The translations under genes and the position numbers were made by a program. The notes under the pieces are model-generated. The model was not told the origin of the DNA. It saw nothing but the letters and a program-made list of their open reading frames with translations, and made no database searches. Of a stretch of 36,767 bases of DNA, positions 6,446 to 13,851 are shown one piece after another. This DNA is from DAOUGC01 sp034429695 (GTDB taxonomy: Bacteria > Chloroflexota > Anaerolineae > Anaerolineales > Anaerolineaceae). The stretch covers positions 1 through 36,767 of the forward strand of contig DAOUGC010000093.1 of NCBI GenBank assembly GCA_034429695.1. The letters are read 5' to 3'. Position 1 is the stretch's first letter. Each line of letters opens with the position of its first letter.

Positions 6446-7759
6446 TTATATGATGGAGCGACTTTCCATATAGAAACGTTTGTCGCGGGCTTCGCCCATC
6501 GAGAAGGTCTTGCGCGGCAGAGCGCCGTCGAGAATCACGGTTTTGAATAGATCGCCTTTTTGCATGCCGGGCAAATAAAAGCCAACATTTCCCTGTTGAG
6601 CGCCCAGACGGGCAACCACGTCAGCGCCGTGTACATAATCAATGCGTGAGGCAGCACCTGAGTGCATGAAATCATCCAGAAATGCCTGCAGTGTTCCCAC
6701 TGCCAGATTGGATGAGGCATTTGAAATGGTGATGACGTTGAAGCCGTCGGCCGTGACCATGCCGATGCGCTGATCCGAGCCGGGTGCATTAACTGCACGC
6801 AGCATGTCATCAAGCGATGCAGCCGGTTGCAGGGAATACTTGTTTCCAAAGCAAGCCTGCAGGGCAGACTGCACATCGCGATTGACCTCGAATAGAACCC
6901 GGTGAATGGGTTCAAACTCAAGGCCTTCATCGTGTACATTCTCGATCTCAACCAGCGCGTACCGGGCTGGGTGGTCCATTCCGACGGTGGATTTCATCTT
7001 TTCCCAAATGGCTTTGGCTGTGGCAAGGGAGTGATTGCCGTCACCCATGGCGAACAATAACACGCCATTGTCAGCAGAAACACCATAGTGCTGGCTAAAG
7101 CGCCCGGGTTGCGCCAGGGCTTCCAGCGCGGCAATCACACGCACCTGGGCGGCCTCGTCGGTGAGCAGGTCTCCCCGCAGGTGACCGCTGCCCAGCATCA
7201 GATCGAAGTCATAAAGCGGCTGCATTTGCTCACGCATGGCGATTAATGGTTCGATCACGGTGCGCTGCGGGTCATCGATCAACACCAAAATGTGGGGTAA
7301 TTCAAGCGTGGCACCCTCGCGGATGCGCATACGGGGCGGCAAGCGATCCAGAATGGTTCCCTCGGTGGCGCGGATCAGGCTGGATGAGCCTTTGTTGTAG
7401 TCGTAATGTTCCAGATCCAACGCCAGCATGATGCCGTGGCGGGTGCGGCCGCCGGTGGTGCGTTCCACCAGGATGATACCTTCGTACGATGCCAGTAAAT
7501 TTTCTGTGCGGTATCGCTGCATGGCTGCCTGGGTGGAGCGAATGCGTTCCGGTTCTGCTGCCGTCCCGAGATACACCTCGGGAAGGGTGAGCCGCAGGGT
7601 GGATGGCGCTTCGCCCACAATGGTTTCAACCTGTTGCCAGTACTCGGGTTCTGATGTGAACTGGTCGCACGCGATCACCGCCCATTTGGTCAGGTCGGTT
7701 CCGGGTTTGGGAAGATGAACAGTGGGGATTTGGACGCCAACAGAAGGAAAGTTTTTCAT
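6446..7759 (-). CDS. DUF1015 family protein
   Basis: This 437-residue cytoplasmic protein resembles the DUF1015 family, whose members begin with a conserved proline-rich segment and contain a central DGxH motif. Here the motif is MGDGNHSLATAK (His243), and the N-terminus reads WAVIACDQFTSEPEYW. Family function is unsettled, although members often lie near serine biosynthesis genes in other bacteria; no such gene is seen here. The start is ATG 7759, six bases after a TTGGAG ribosome site. An in-frame TTG at 7771 is part of that site and is not a likely start. It is the first gene of the run that continues into 6078-6431 and 5207-6067, behind an extended -10 promoter at 7801-7809. Confidence 0.82.
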   Translation of the reverse strand: MKNFPSVGVQIPTVHLPKPGTDLTKWAVIACDQFTSEPEYWQQVETIVGEAPSTLRLTLPEVYLGTAAEPERIRSTQAAMQRYRTENLLASYEGIILVERTTGGRTRHGIMLALDLEHYDYNKGSSSLIRATEGTILDRLPPRMRIREGATLELPHILVLIDDPQRTVIEPLIAMREQMQPLYDFDLMLGSGHLRGDLLTDEAAQVRVIAALEALAQPGRFSQHYGVSADNGVLLFAMGDGNHSLATAKAIWEKMKSTVGMDHPARYALVEIENVHDEGLEFEPIHRVLFEVNRDVQSALQACFGNKYSLQPAASLDDMLRAVNAPGSDQRIGMVTADGFNVITISNASSNLAVGTLQAFLDDFMHSGAASRIDYVHGADVVARLGAQQGNVGFYLPGMQKGDLFKTVILDGALPRKTFSMGEARDKRFYMESRSII

Positions 7760-7800
7760 CAAGCACTCCAAGCAGGGTCTGAGGTGGATTGGTGATGTTT

Positions 7801-7809
7801 ATTGTACCA
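7801..7809 (-). promoter_or_regulatory. Extended -10 promoter for the DUF1015 gene
   Basis: The minus strand reads TGGTACAAT, a TGnTATAAT-like extended -10, about 40 bases before the ATG at 7759. The -35 region (GTGTTC at a 17-base spacing) is weak. It lies just downstream of the degV terminator, as expected for a new transcription unit. Confidence 0.45.
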
Positions 7810-7865
7810 TTCTGGCCGCTGTGGAACACCGGTTGGAAATCATGCCTGAGGGTGATGCTTCTCAT

Positions 7866-7906
7866 AAAAAACCTCCCGCAGGAGGATGAGATAACCTGCG
7901 GGAGGT
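7866..7906 (-). terminator. Intrinsic terminator of degV
   Basis: A perfect 11-bp stem, CCTCCCGCAGG (7872-7882) with CCTGCGGGAGG (7895-7905), extends by one A-T pair. On the minus strand it is followed by a T-run (7866-7870). It lies 22 bases past the stop codon of the DegV gene. Confidence 0.9.
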
Positions 7907-7928
7907 GAATGAGCCATTTGGTGTGGTG

Positions 7929-8786
7929 TTACATACCGACCATGTAAGCCAGCCCCACCGTACCAGGGCCGGTATGCGTGCCGATCACCGGGCTGAGTTC
8001 GGCAACCACGGCTTCCTGCACTTCGAGGACGGAAAATTTGGATTGGACACGTTCCAGCAACATGCGCGCCTCAATGGGGGCATTGGCATGCAGGGCAGCC
8101 AGCCGAATGGGGCGGTGTCCGTTCATGCGGCTGAGCACCAATTCGGAAAGACGGTCAACTGCCTTGTTCATGGTGCGGATCTTCTCAACCGCTTCAACAC
8201 GGCCATCCTGTACTTTCAGGATGGGCTTCAGACCCAGCGCTGTACCCAGGAATGCCTGTGCTCCGCCAATACGTCCGCCGCGATGCAAGAATTCCAGGGT
8301 GCTGACGGCAAAGAAGACGTCGGTGGATGCGCGGGCTTTTTCGGCAATTGCCAGGCAGTCCTTGAGGGTTGCGCCGTTGGCGGCTGCGCGAGCCACTGCC
8401 AGTACCATGAAGCCCATTGCCATGGAGCTGGATTGAGAGTCGAATAACTCAATGGCGGCGTTTTCAAAACCGGCTTTTGCCTGCACGGCTGAATCCAGCG
8501 TCCCAGACAGCTTGCCCGAGATATGGATCGAGATGATCTGGTTGCCCTCGTCGAGCAGGCGTGAATACAGATCGCGGAACTGCACCGGGGTCACCTGGGA
8601 GGTGCTTGGCATTATTTTTGACTCAGGCAGGCGGGTGTAAAACTCCTGCGGAGTGATATCCACACCATCACGGTAAATTTCTTCACCCCAGATTACCTGC
8701 AAGGGCAGGCTGTAAACAGGCAATCCACGGAGCATGTTTTCCGGAAAATAAGCTGTACTGTCGGTAACCACTGCGACTTTGGGCAT
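7929..8786 (-). CDS. DegV family fatty-acid-binding protein
   Basis: The 285 residues match the DegV family in length and motifs: the N-terminal VAVVTDSTAYFP, the STSQVTP loop at 61-67 and SIHISGKLSGTL at 86-97, with RIGGAQAFLG later in the chain. DegV/FakB proteins bind a single fatty acid in the cytoplasm; in Firmicutes they present it to the FakA kinase for phosphorylation. No fakA-like gene is in the window, so the partner is unknown. The start ATG has a GGAGG site (AAACGGAGGAACC). The gene is divergent from ffh, with a 198-base shared upstream region, and ends in its own strong terminator, so it is probably monocistronic. Confidence 0.93.
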   Translation of the reverse strand: MPKVAVVTDSTAYFPENMLRGLPVYSLPLQVIWGEEIYRDGVDITPQEFYTRLPESKIMPSTSQVTPVQFRDLYSRLLDEGNQIISIHISGKLSGTLDSAVQAKAGFENAAIELFDSQSSSMAMGFMVLAVARAAANGATLKDCLAIAEKARASTDVFFAVSTLEFLHRGGRIGGAQAFLGTALGLKPILKVQDGRVEAVEKIRTMNKAVDRLSELVLSRMNGHRPIRLAALHANAPIEARMLLERVQSKFSVLEVQEAVVAELSPVIGTHTGPGTVGLAYMVGM

Positions 8787-8890
8787 GATCGGTTCCTCCG
8801 TTTGAAAAATCTACCTGTTAGAACCCAGTCGTGGGAAAAAGTTACGCGGATAAGCTGTCATAACAGCGGAATAATGTTAAAAACCCGCCC

Positions 8891-8919
8891 TTGACCATTA
8901 TCCTTTAACCGACTAAAAT
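8891..8919 (+). promoter_or_regulatory. Promoter of the ffh operon
   Basis: TTGACC (8891-8896) and TAAAAT (8914-8919) are separated by exactly 17 bases, close to the sigma-70 consensus. The start codon of ffh is 65 bases further on, so the predicted leader is about 60 bases and includes the small hairpin at 8933-8950. Confidence 0.65.
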
Positions 8920-8932
8920 CCTTCGGATGAAG

Positions 8933-8950
8933 CCATCCCATCAGGGATGG
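8933..8950 (+). other. Small hairpin in the ffh leader
   Basis: CCATCCC (8933-8939) and GGGATGG (8944-8950) form a perfect 7-bp stem with a 4-base loop. No T-run follows, so it is not a terminator. It falls inside the predicted leader, 34 bases before the TTG start. A role in transcript stability or translation is possible but unproven. Confidence 0.4.
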
Positions 8951-8984
8951 AGTTTGTGTTGCCGGTCACAGGATAAACGAAACC

Positions 8985-10307
8985 TTGTTTGAGAGCCTAT
9001 CAGGACGCCTGAACACCATCTTCCAGAACCTGCGCCGCCGCGGTAAACTGACCGAGGCGGATGTGGATTCAGCCATGCGTGAAGTGCGCATGGCATTGTT
9101 GGAAGCCGATGTGCATTACAGCGTGGTGAAGGATTTCATCAGCCGGGTGCGCGAACGCGCCATCGGGCACGAGGTTTCGAAGGCGTTAAACCCGGCCCAG
9201 CAGGTGATCAAGATCGTCAATGAGGAACTGATCGCCACCCTGGGCGAGCCTGACCGGCTGAACCTGAATGGTCCCCGCCCACGGGTGATCATGCTGGTGG
9301 GTCTGCAGGGTTCCGGCAAGACTTCGGCTGCGGCAAAACTGGCGCGCTTGCTGCGCGCCCAGGGCGAGCGTGTGATGCTGGTGGCCGGAGACCCTTACCG
9401 TCCGGCAGCCATCAAACAACTGCAGACGCTGGGCGAGCGCGTGGGTGTGCCGGTCTTCACTGAAGAGGGCAAACTGCCGCCTGAGGTGAGTGCACACGCT
9501 TTTGATCAGGCACAGAAGGGCGGCTATACCGTGATGATCATTGACACGGCGGGCCGTTCGCAGCTTGATCAACAGTTGATGGATGAACTGCGCGCCATTC
9601 GCAGCAAAGTGAGCACCGGCGAGACGCTGCTGGTGGTGGACGCCATGATCGGTCAGGAAGCTTTGCATGTCGCGGAAGGTTTTCGTGACACGGTTTCGCT
9701 GACCGGTTTGATCCTGACCAAAATGGATGGTGATGCCCGTGGTGGTGCTGCAATTTCCATCCGCAGTGTCACGGGTGTGCCGATCAAGTTCCTGGGAACC
9801 AGTGAAGGCGTTGAAGGCATTGAAGCCTACGAACCTTCGCGGCTGGCCTCGCGCATTCTGGGCATGGGTGACATGCTGGGTTTGATCGAGCGTGCCGAAG
9901 CCGCCTTTGACCAGCAATCCGCTCAGGAACAGGCTGAGAAGATGATGTCTGGCCGGCTGACGTTGGAGGATTTCGCCAACCAGTTGCGCCAGATTCGCAA
10001 GATGGGACCCCTGGGGCAGATCCTTGAGATGCTCCCGGGTCAACTTGGACAGGCAGCCCGCATGGTTTCGCCGGAGGATGCCGAGCGCCAGATTAAAATG
10101 ACCGAAGCCATAATCGGATCAATGACTGTGCGCGAACGCAAGAATCCGGATATACTTAATGCGAGTCGCCGTCGCCGCATTGCGCGTGGTTCTGGAACCG
10201 ATGTGCAGGATGTCAACCGCCTGCTCAAGCAGTTCCGTGAAATGCAGCGCATGATGAAAACACTGCAAAAGACGGGTGGGCGCGGAATGCCCCGCCTGTT
10301 TGGCTAA
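8985..10307 (+). CDS. ffh: Signal recognition particle protein Ffh (SRP54)
   Basis: Ffh is the GTPase subunit of the signal recognition particle; it binds 4.5S/6S RNA and signal peptides of nascent membrane proteins and docks with FtsY. The 440 residues show the N domain (1-95), the G domain with GLQGSGKT (106-113), DTAGR (187-191) and TKMDGD (245-250), and a Met-rich M domain from about 315 with the SRP RNA-binding segment around SRRRRIARGSGT (394-405). The start is TTG, giving the usual MFESLS N-terminus; a GGAT sequence lies about 12 bases upstream, so the ribosome site is weak. It heads the run ffh-rpsP-khpA-rimM, a common bacterial order. Confidence 0.98.
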   Translation: MFESLSGRLNTIFQNLRRRGKLTEADVDSAMREVRMALLEADVHYSVVKDFISRVRERAIGHEVSKALNPAQQVIKIVNEELIATLGEPDRLNLNGPRPRVIMLVGLQGSGKTSAAAKLARLLRAQGERVMLVAGDPYRPAAIKQLQTLGERVGVPVFTEEGKLPPEVSAHAFDQAQKGGYTVMIIDTAGRSQLDQQLMDELRAIRSKVSTGETLLVVDAMIGQEALHVAEGFRDTVSLTGLILTKMDGDARGGAAISIRSVTGVPIKFLGTSEGVEGIEAYEPSRLASRILGMGDMLGLIERAEAAFDQQSAQEQAEKMMSGRLTLEDFANQLRQIRKMGPLGQILEMLPGQLGQAARMVSPEDAERQIKMTEAIIGSMTVRERKNPDILNASRRRRIARGSGTDVQDVNRLLKQFREMQRMMKTLQKTGGRGMPRLFG

Positions 10308-10360
10308 CTGTATGGGCACAGGAGATCCAAACGCTTCCTTCAGCGTCCCCCTCGCTCTCT

Positions 10361-10390
10361 TTGTGATCTTCAGTAGCAATTGGATACAAT
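10361..10390 (+). promoter_or_regulatory. Possible internal promoter before rpsP
   Basis: TTGTGA (10361-10366) and TACAAT (10385-10390) are 18 bases apart, and a second TACAAT follows at 10392-10397. The gap between ffh and rpsP is 115 bases, long enough for a separate promoter. The -35 box is only partial. Confidence 0.33.
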
Positions 10391-10422
10391 CTACAATATC
10401 ACCAAATGGGAGATGAATTTCG

Positions 10423-10767
10423 ATGGTTCGCATTCGCTTACGCCGTGTCGGTCAGAAACATCAGCCTTCGTACCGCATCATTGCTGCGGACAAGGAGAGC
10501 CCGCGCGATGGTCGTTTTCTGGAGATCCTTGGTTCCTATAACCCCCTGACCCAGCCCTTCACTCTGGAAGTGGATGAGGGTCGTGTGTATGATTGGATGA
10601 GCAAGGGCGCCCAGCCGACCGAGTCAGTGCTCAAACTGTTCCAGCAGGTTGGTCTGATGGACCGCTTTGCACGCTTTAAAGCCGGTGAGCCGGTGGATAC
10701 CCTGTTGGCCGAGTCAAAGGCTTTCTTTGAAGCCCGCGTGGTCAACCAGCGCACCCGCCCCAACTAA
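10423..10767 (+). CDS. rpsP: 30S ribosomal protein S16
   Basis: The 114-residue product begins MVRIRLRRVGQKHQPSYRI and contains the S16 hallmarks ESPRDGRFLEILGSYNP and WMSKGAQPTESV. S16 binds 16S rRNA in the body of the small subunit and helps its assembly. A GGGAGA site precedes the ATG. The C-terminal tail after about residue 85 is longer and less conserved, as is usual. It is followed after 42 bases by khpA. Confidence 0.98.
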   Translation: MVRIRLRRVGQKHQPSYRIIAADKESPRDGRFLEILGSYNPLTQPFTLEVDEGRVYDWMSKGAQPTESVLKLFQQVGLMDRFARFKAGEPVDTLLAESKAFFEARVVNQRTRPN

Positions 10768-10809
10768 GCCTGTCCGGCTGGTCCGAGAATCAAGGGGAAA
10801 GGAAGAACT

Positions 10810-11046
10810 GTGAAAGAATTAATCGAGTATGTCGCCCTCTCTCTGGTGGACGATCCCAGCCAGGTTCAGGTGCGTCAGGAACGGGTGGGCAGCAAGATCC
10901 GCCTGGAACTGCGGGTAGCCAAAGAGGATATGGGCCGTGTAATCGGTAAAGCTGGACGCGTCGCCAATGCCATGCGCACCCTGTTGCGCGTCGCCGGCGC
11001 CCGCGAAGGCCGTCAGGTAGTTCTGGACGTCATCGAACCCCGATGA
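10810..11046 (+). CDS. khpA: KH-domain RNA-binding protein KhpA
   Basis: This 78-residue protein is one type II KH domain with the RNA-binding loop GKAG in VIGKAGRVANAMRTLL. KhpA (YlqC family) pairs with KhpB/Jag in other bacteria and is linked to small-RNA binding and cell-division control. The start is GTG, with an AGGAAG site upstream. The position between rpsP and rimM is the conserved one, and the stop codon overlaps the rimM start (ATGA). Confidence 0.93.
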   Translation: MKELIEYVALSLVDDPSQVQVRQERVGSKIRLELRVAKEDMGRVIGKAGRVANAMRTLLRVAGAREGRQVVLDVIEPR

Positions 11047-11606
11047 AGCACCGCAGAGGCATTCCTTCAGACCCCAACACGAATGATGCAGGCTCGCCCA
11101 CCTCGGGCGAGCCTGTCTACTTGACGGTTGGTAAATTGCGCCGCTCGCATGGTATAAAAGGTGAGATGCTGGCGGACGTGTTGACGGACTTTCCGGAGCG
11201 CATTCGCGTGGGACGCAAGGTGTTTGTCGGAGATCAGCACATGCCCATGCGGATTGCTGGTTTGCGTCCGCATGGCAACGGTTTATTAATCAAGTTTGAT
11301 GAGATTGAGAACCCCGAAGACGCTGCCCGCTATCGCAATCTGTATATCTTCGTCCAGGCAAAAGATCTGCCCAAATTGCCCGAGGGCGAATATTACTATC
11401 ACCAGTTGCTCGGGCTGAAAGTGATCACACCCGAGGGTGAAACCCTGGGGACGATTGAGGAAATACTGGAGACCGGCGCCAATGACGTTTACCTGGTGCG
11501 CGGTGAAGATGGCAAGGAAGTGTTGCTGCCGGCGATCGACGAGGTGGTGTTGGGTGTTGACCTCGAAAAGGGGGAACTCACCGCCCGTCCGCCCGAGTGG
11601 TCATAA
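11043..11606 (+). CDS. rimM: Ribosome maturation factor RimM
   Basis: RimM assists maturation of the 30S head and binds S19. The 187 residues contain the N-terminal barrel motif VGKLRRSHGIKGE (about 29-41) and a C-terminal PRC-barrel (about 115-185) with YYYHQLLGLKV and EVLLPAIDEVV. The ATG at 11043 overlaps the khpA stop, giving an N-terminal extension of about 26 residues relative to typical RimM. An alternative start is TTG 11121, which would give the usual short N-terminus; it lacks a clear ribosome site. A perfect 11-bp hairpin (11089-11115) lies within the extension. The usual partner trmD does not follow; dprA does. Confidence 0.95.
   Translation: MKHRRGIPSDPNTNDAGSPTSGEPVYLTVGKLRRSHGIKGEMLADVLTDFPERIRVGRKVFVGDQHMPMRIAGLRPHGNGLLIKFDEIENPEDAARYRNLYIFVQAKDLPKLPEGEYYYHQLLGLKVITPEGETLGTIEEILETGANDVYLVRGEDGKEVLLPAIDEVVLGVDLEKGELTARPPEWS
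11089..11115 (+). other. Perfect hairpin in the rimM start region
   Basis: CAGGCTCGCCC (11089-11099) and GGGCGAGCCTG (11105-11115) make a perfect 11-bp GC-rich stem with a 5-base loop (ACCTC). It lies within codons 16-25 of the longer rimM reading and just before the alternative TTG start at 11121. The following bases are not T-rich, so an intrinsic terminator is unlikely. Confidence 0.7.
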
Positions 11607-11615
11607 AGGGGGGAG

Positions 11616-12734
11616 ATGACCAACCTGTCTCCAAAGGCATACTGGGTGGGGTTCAACCTGGTCAAGGGCATTGGCGCGGTGCGCCTGCGCGCTCTGCTGG
11701 AATATTTTGGAGATGCACAAACTGCATGGGGCGCTTCATGGGAAGCCCTGCGCCATGCTGGTTTGCCTGAGAAAATTGCCGGGCGTCTGGTGCAGATCCG
11801 CCATGAGGTGGATTTGGCCAGAGTATGGGGGCGGATTGAAGCGCTGGGCATTCGTGTGATGACATGGGAAGATGAAGACTACCCGCGGCGGTTGAAGGAG
11901 ATCGATCAACCGCCGCCGGTGCTATATCTGCGTGGTTCGCTTGCCATGGAAGACGAATGGTCAGTGGCAGTGGTGGGAACCCGCAAGGTAAGCGCTTATG
12001 GGCGCAGTGTGGCAGAGGAGCTGGCCGGTTTTCTCGGGCGCAACCGCGTCACCGTGGTCAGTGGGCTGGCGCGGGGTGTAGATACCCTTGCGCACGAATC
12101 CGCATTGAAAGCCGGAGGACGAACCCTTGCGATCCTTGGATCGGGTGTGGATCGGATCTACCCACACGAAAACCGTGCGCTGGCTGACCGCATGGTTCAG
12201 AATGGGGCAGTGATCAGCGATTACCCGCCCGGCACCCCGCCGGACAGCGTAAACTTTCCACCGAGAAATCGGATCATATCAGGATTGTCCCTGGCAACCG
12301 TGGTGGTGGAGGCCGGAGAGACCAGCGGTGCGTTGATCACGGCGCGGTTTGCCACCGATCAGGGCAGGGATGTTTTTGCCGTGCCGGGGGGCATCCACGC
12401 GCCGCAGAGCAAGGGAACCAACATGCTCATCCAGCAGGGGGCTCGGCCCCTGTTGCGCATGGAGGAGCTGCTGGAATGTTTAAATCTGGAACTCATTGCA
12501 GAACACCGTGTGGCGCGCAACGTTTTGCCAGCCGACCGAAACGAAGCCGCCATCCTCAACGCGGTTTGCGACGAACCCCGACACGTGGATGAGATCCAGA
12601 TCCAGTCAGGCTTGCCAATCGATCAGGTTTCCGCTACACTGACGATTATGGAACTAAAAGGCATGGTTCGTCATGTGGGCGGCATGAATTATGTTGCCGT
12701 CAGGGAACCAAATTCAGAATACAGGGTGGATTAA
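11616..12734 (+). CDS. dprA: DNA-processing protein DprA
   Basis: DprA binds incoming single-stranded DNA in natural transformation and loads RecA; it is also widely kept in non-competent species. The 372 residues have an N-terminal helix-hairpin-helix/SAM-like region (VKGIGAVRLRALLEYFG), the Rossmann-like core with VVGTRKVSAYG (about 119-129), SGLARGVDTLAH (149-160) and ETSGALITA, and a C-terminal winged-helix domain (about 300-365). The ATG has a GGGGGGAG site. It is nine bases after rimM and one base before manC, so it belongs to this operon. dprA is often next to topA; here manC lies between them. Confidence 0.97.
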   Translation: MTNLSPKAYWVGFNLVKGIGAVRLRALLEYFGDAQTAWGASWEALRHAGLPEKIAGRLVQIRHEVDLARVWGRIEALGIRVMTWEDEDYPRRLKEIDQPPPVLYLRGSLAMEDEWSVAVVGTRKVSAYGRSVAEELAGFLGRNRVTVVSGLARGVDTLAHESALKAGGRTLAILGSGVDRIYPHENRALADRMVQNGAVISDYPPGTPPDSVNFPPRNRIISGLSLATVVVEAGETSGALITARFATDQGRDVFAVPGGIHAPQSKGTNMLIQQGARPLLRMEELLECLNLELIAEHRVARNVLPADRNEAAILNAVCDEPRHVDEIQIQSGLPIDQVSATLTIMELKGMVRHVGGMNYVAVREPNSEYRVD

Positions 12735-12735
12735 T

Positions 12736-13824
12736 ATGCTTGAACATTTTTATGCCGTCATCATGGCCGGTGGCGGCGGCACACGCTTGTGGCCGCTATC
12801 AAACCGCGCCCAGCCCAAACAAATGCTCCATCTTGGCTCAGATCGCAGCTTGTTTCAACTGGCAGTGGATCGGCTGGAGGGGGTTTTTCCTGCCGAGCGC
12901 ATCTTTGTGGTCACAGTGGCTGAACAGGCCCGCAAGTTGCGCGAACAGTGTCCCGAAATACCAGAAAAGAATTTTCTCAACGAGCCCATGCCACGCGGTA
13001 CTGCATCGGTGGTGGGTTTGGCTGCGGTTGCGTTGCAACAGTTGGATCCACAGGCCAGCATGGCTGTGCTTACAGCCGACCATTTTATTGAGAATATTGA
13101 AGATTTTCACCGTTTGCTGGAAGGCGCTTATGATCTGGCGCAACAGGGGCATCTGGTGACGCTGGGCATACAACCCACCCATGCATCCACAGGATACGGG
13201 TATATTCAACGTGGAGATGCCCTGGGAAGCATGCATGATCATCAGGCCTACAAGGTGGTGCGCTTTAAAGAAAAGCCGGATCAGGCAACTGCAGAAGAAC
13301 TGGTGGCGCGCGGCGACCACGATTGGAACTCGGGAATGTTCATCTGGCGGGTGGATCGCATTCTGGATGAATTCCATCGTCTGATGCCGGAACTCTCCAT
13401 CACCCTTGATCGCATTGCGGGCGCATGGCATACGCCTGAAAAAGACAATATAATAGAAGAAACCTGGGTGGATATAAAACCAGAGACCATTGATTATGGT
13501 ATTATGGAAAAAGCCGGGCAGGTGGCTGTTCTGTCAGCGCACAATCTTGGATGGAATGATGTGGGCAGTTGGGATTCTTTGTTTGATGTGCTTCCGACTG
13601 ACGAACATGGCAACATCGTGTTGCGCGCACAGCACATCCCTGTCGAAGGTGGAAACTCGCTGGTGGTATCAGACACCGACCGGGTGATCGTCACCATTGG
13701 CATGAATGACATCATCGTGGTGGATACGGGCAAGGCTTTGTTGATCTGTCCACGTGGAGAGTCACAACAAGTACGCCAGGCGGTTAATAAACTAAAAGAG
13801 CTTGGCATGCAAGACTATTTGTAA
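12736..13824 (+). CDS. manC: Mannose-1-phosphate guanylyltransferase
   Basis: The enzyme makes GDP-mannose from mannose-1-phosphate and GTP. The 362 residues start with the nucleotidyltransferase signature VIMAGGGGTRLWPLSN (about 8-23) followed by QPKQ; FKEKP and WNSGMFIWR motifs are present. It is the short form, lacking the phosphomannose isomerase domain of bifunctional ManC/AlgA proteins. The ATG at 12736 was chosen over the upstream in-frame codons because it is one base after the dprA stop, has GGGTGGA upstream and gives the standard N-terminus. GDP-mannose could feed the glycosyltransferases at 26661-36767, although they are 13 kb away and in another transcription unit. Confidence 0.93.
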   Translation: MLEHFYAVIMAGGGGTRLWPLSNRAQPKQMLHLGSDRSLFQLAVDRLEGVFPAERIFVVTVAEQARKLREQCPEIPEKNFLNEPMPRGTASVVGLAAVALQQLDPQASMAVLTADHFIENIEDFHRLLEGAYDLAQQGHLVTLGIQPTHASTGYGYIQRGDALGSMHDHQAYKVVRFKEKPDQATAEELVARGDHDWNSGMFIWRVDRILDEFHRLMPELSITLDRIAGAWHTPEKDNIIEETWVDIKPETIDYGIMEKAGQVAVLSAHNLGWNDVGSWDSLFDVLPTDEHGNIVLRAQHIPVEGGNSLVVSDTDRVIVTIGMNDIIVVDTGKALLICPRGESQQVRQAVNKLKELGMQDYL

Positions 13825-13851
13825 AAACCTGTATTAGAAGGAGAACCATCC

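Noticed and set aside
8854..8867. GCTGT-n4-ACAGC upstream of degV as an operator
   Set aside because: The arms are only 5 bp and no clear degV promoter could be placed around them.
8933..8950. ffh leader hairpin as a riboswitch
   Set aside because: It is a single short stem without conserved aptamer sequence; the leader is too short for a known class.
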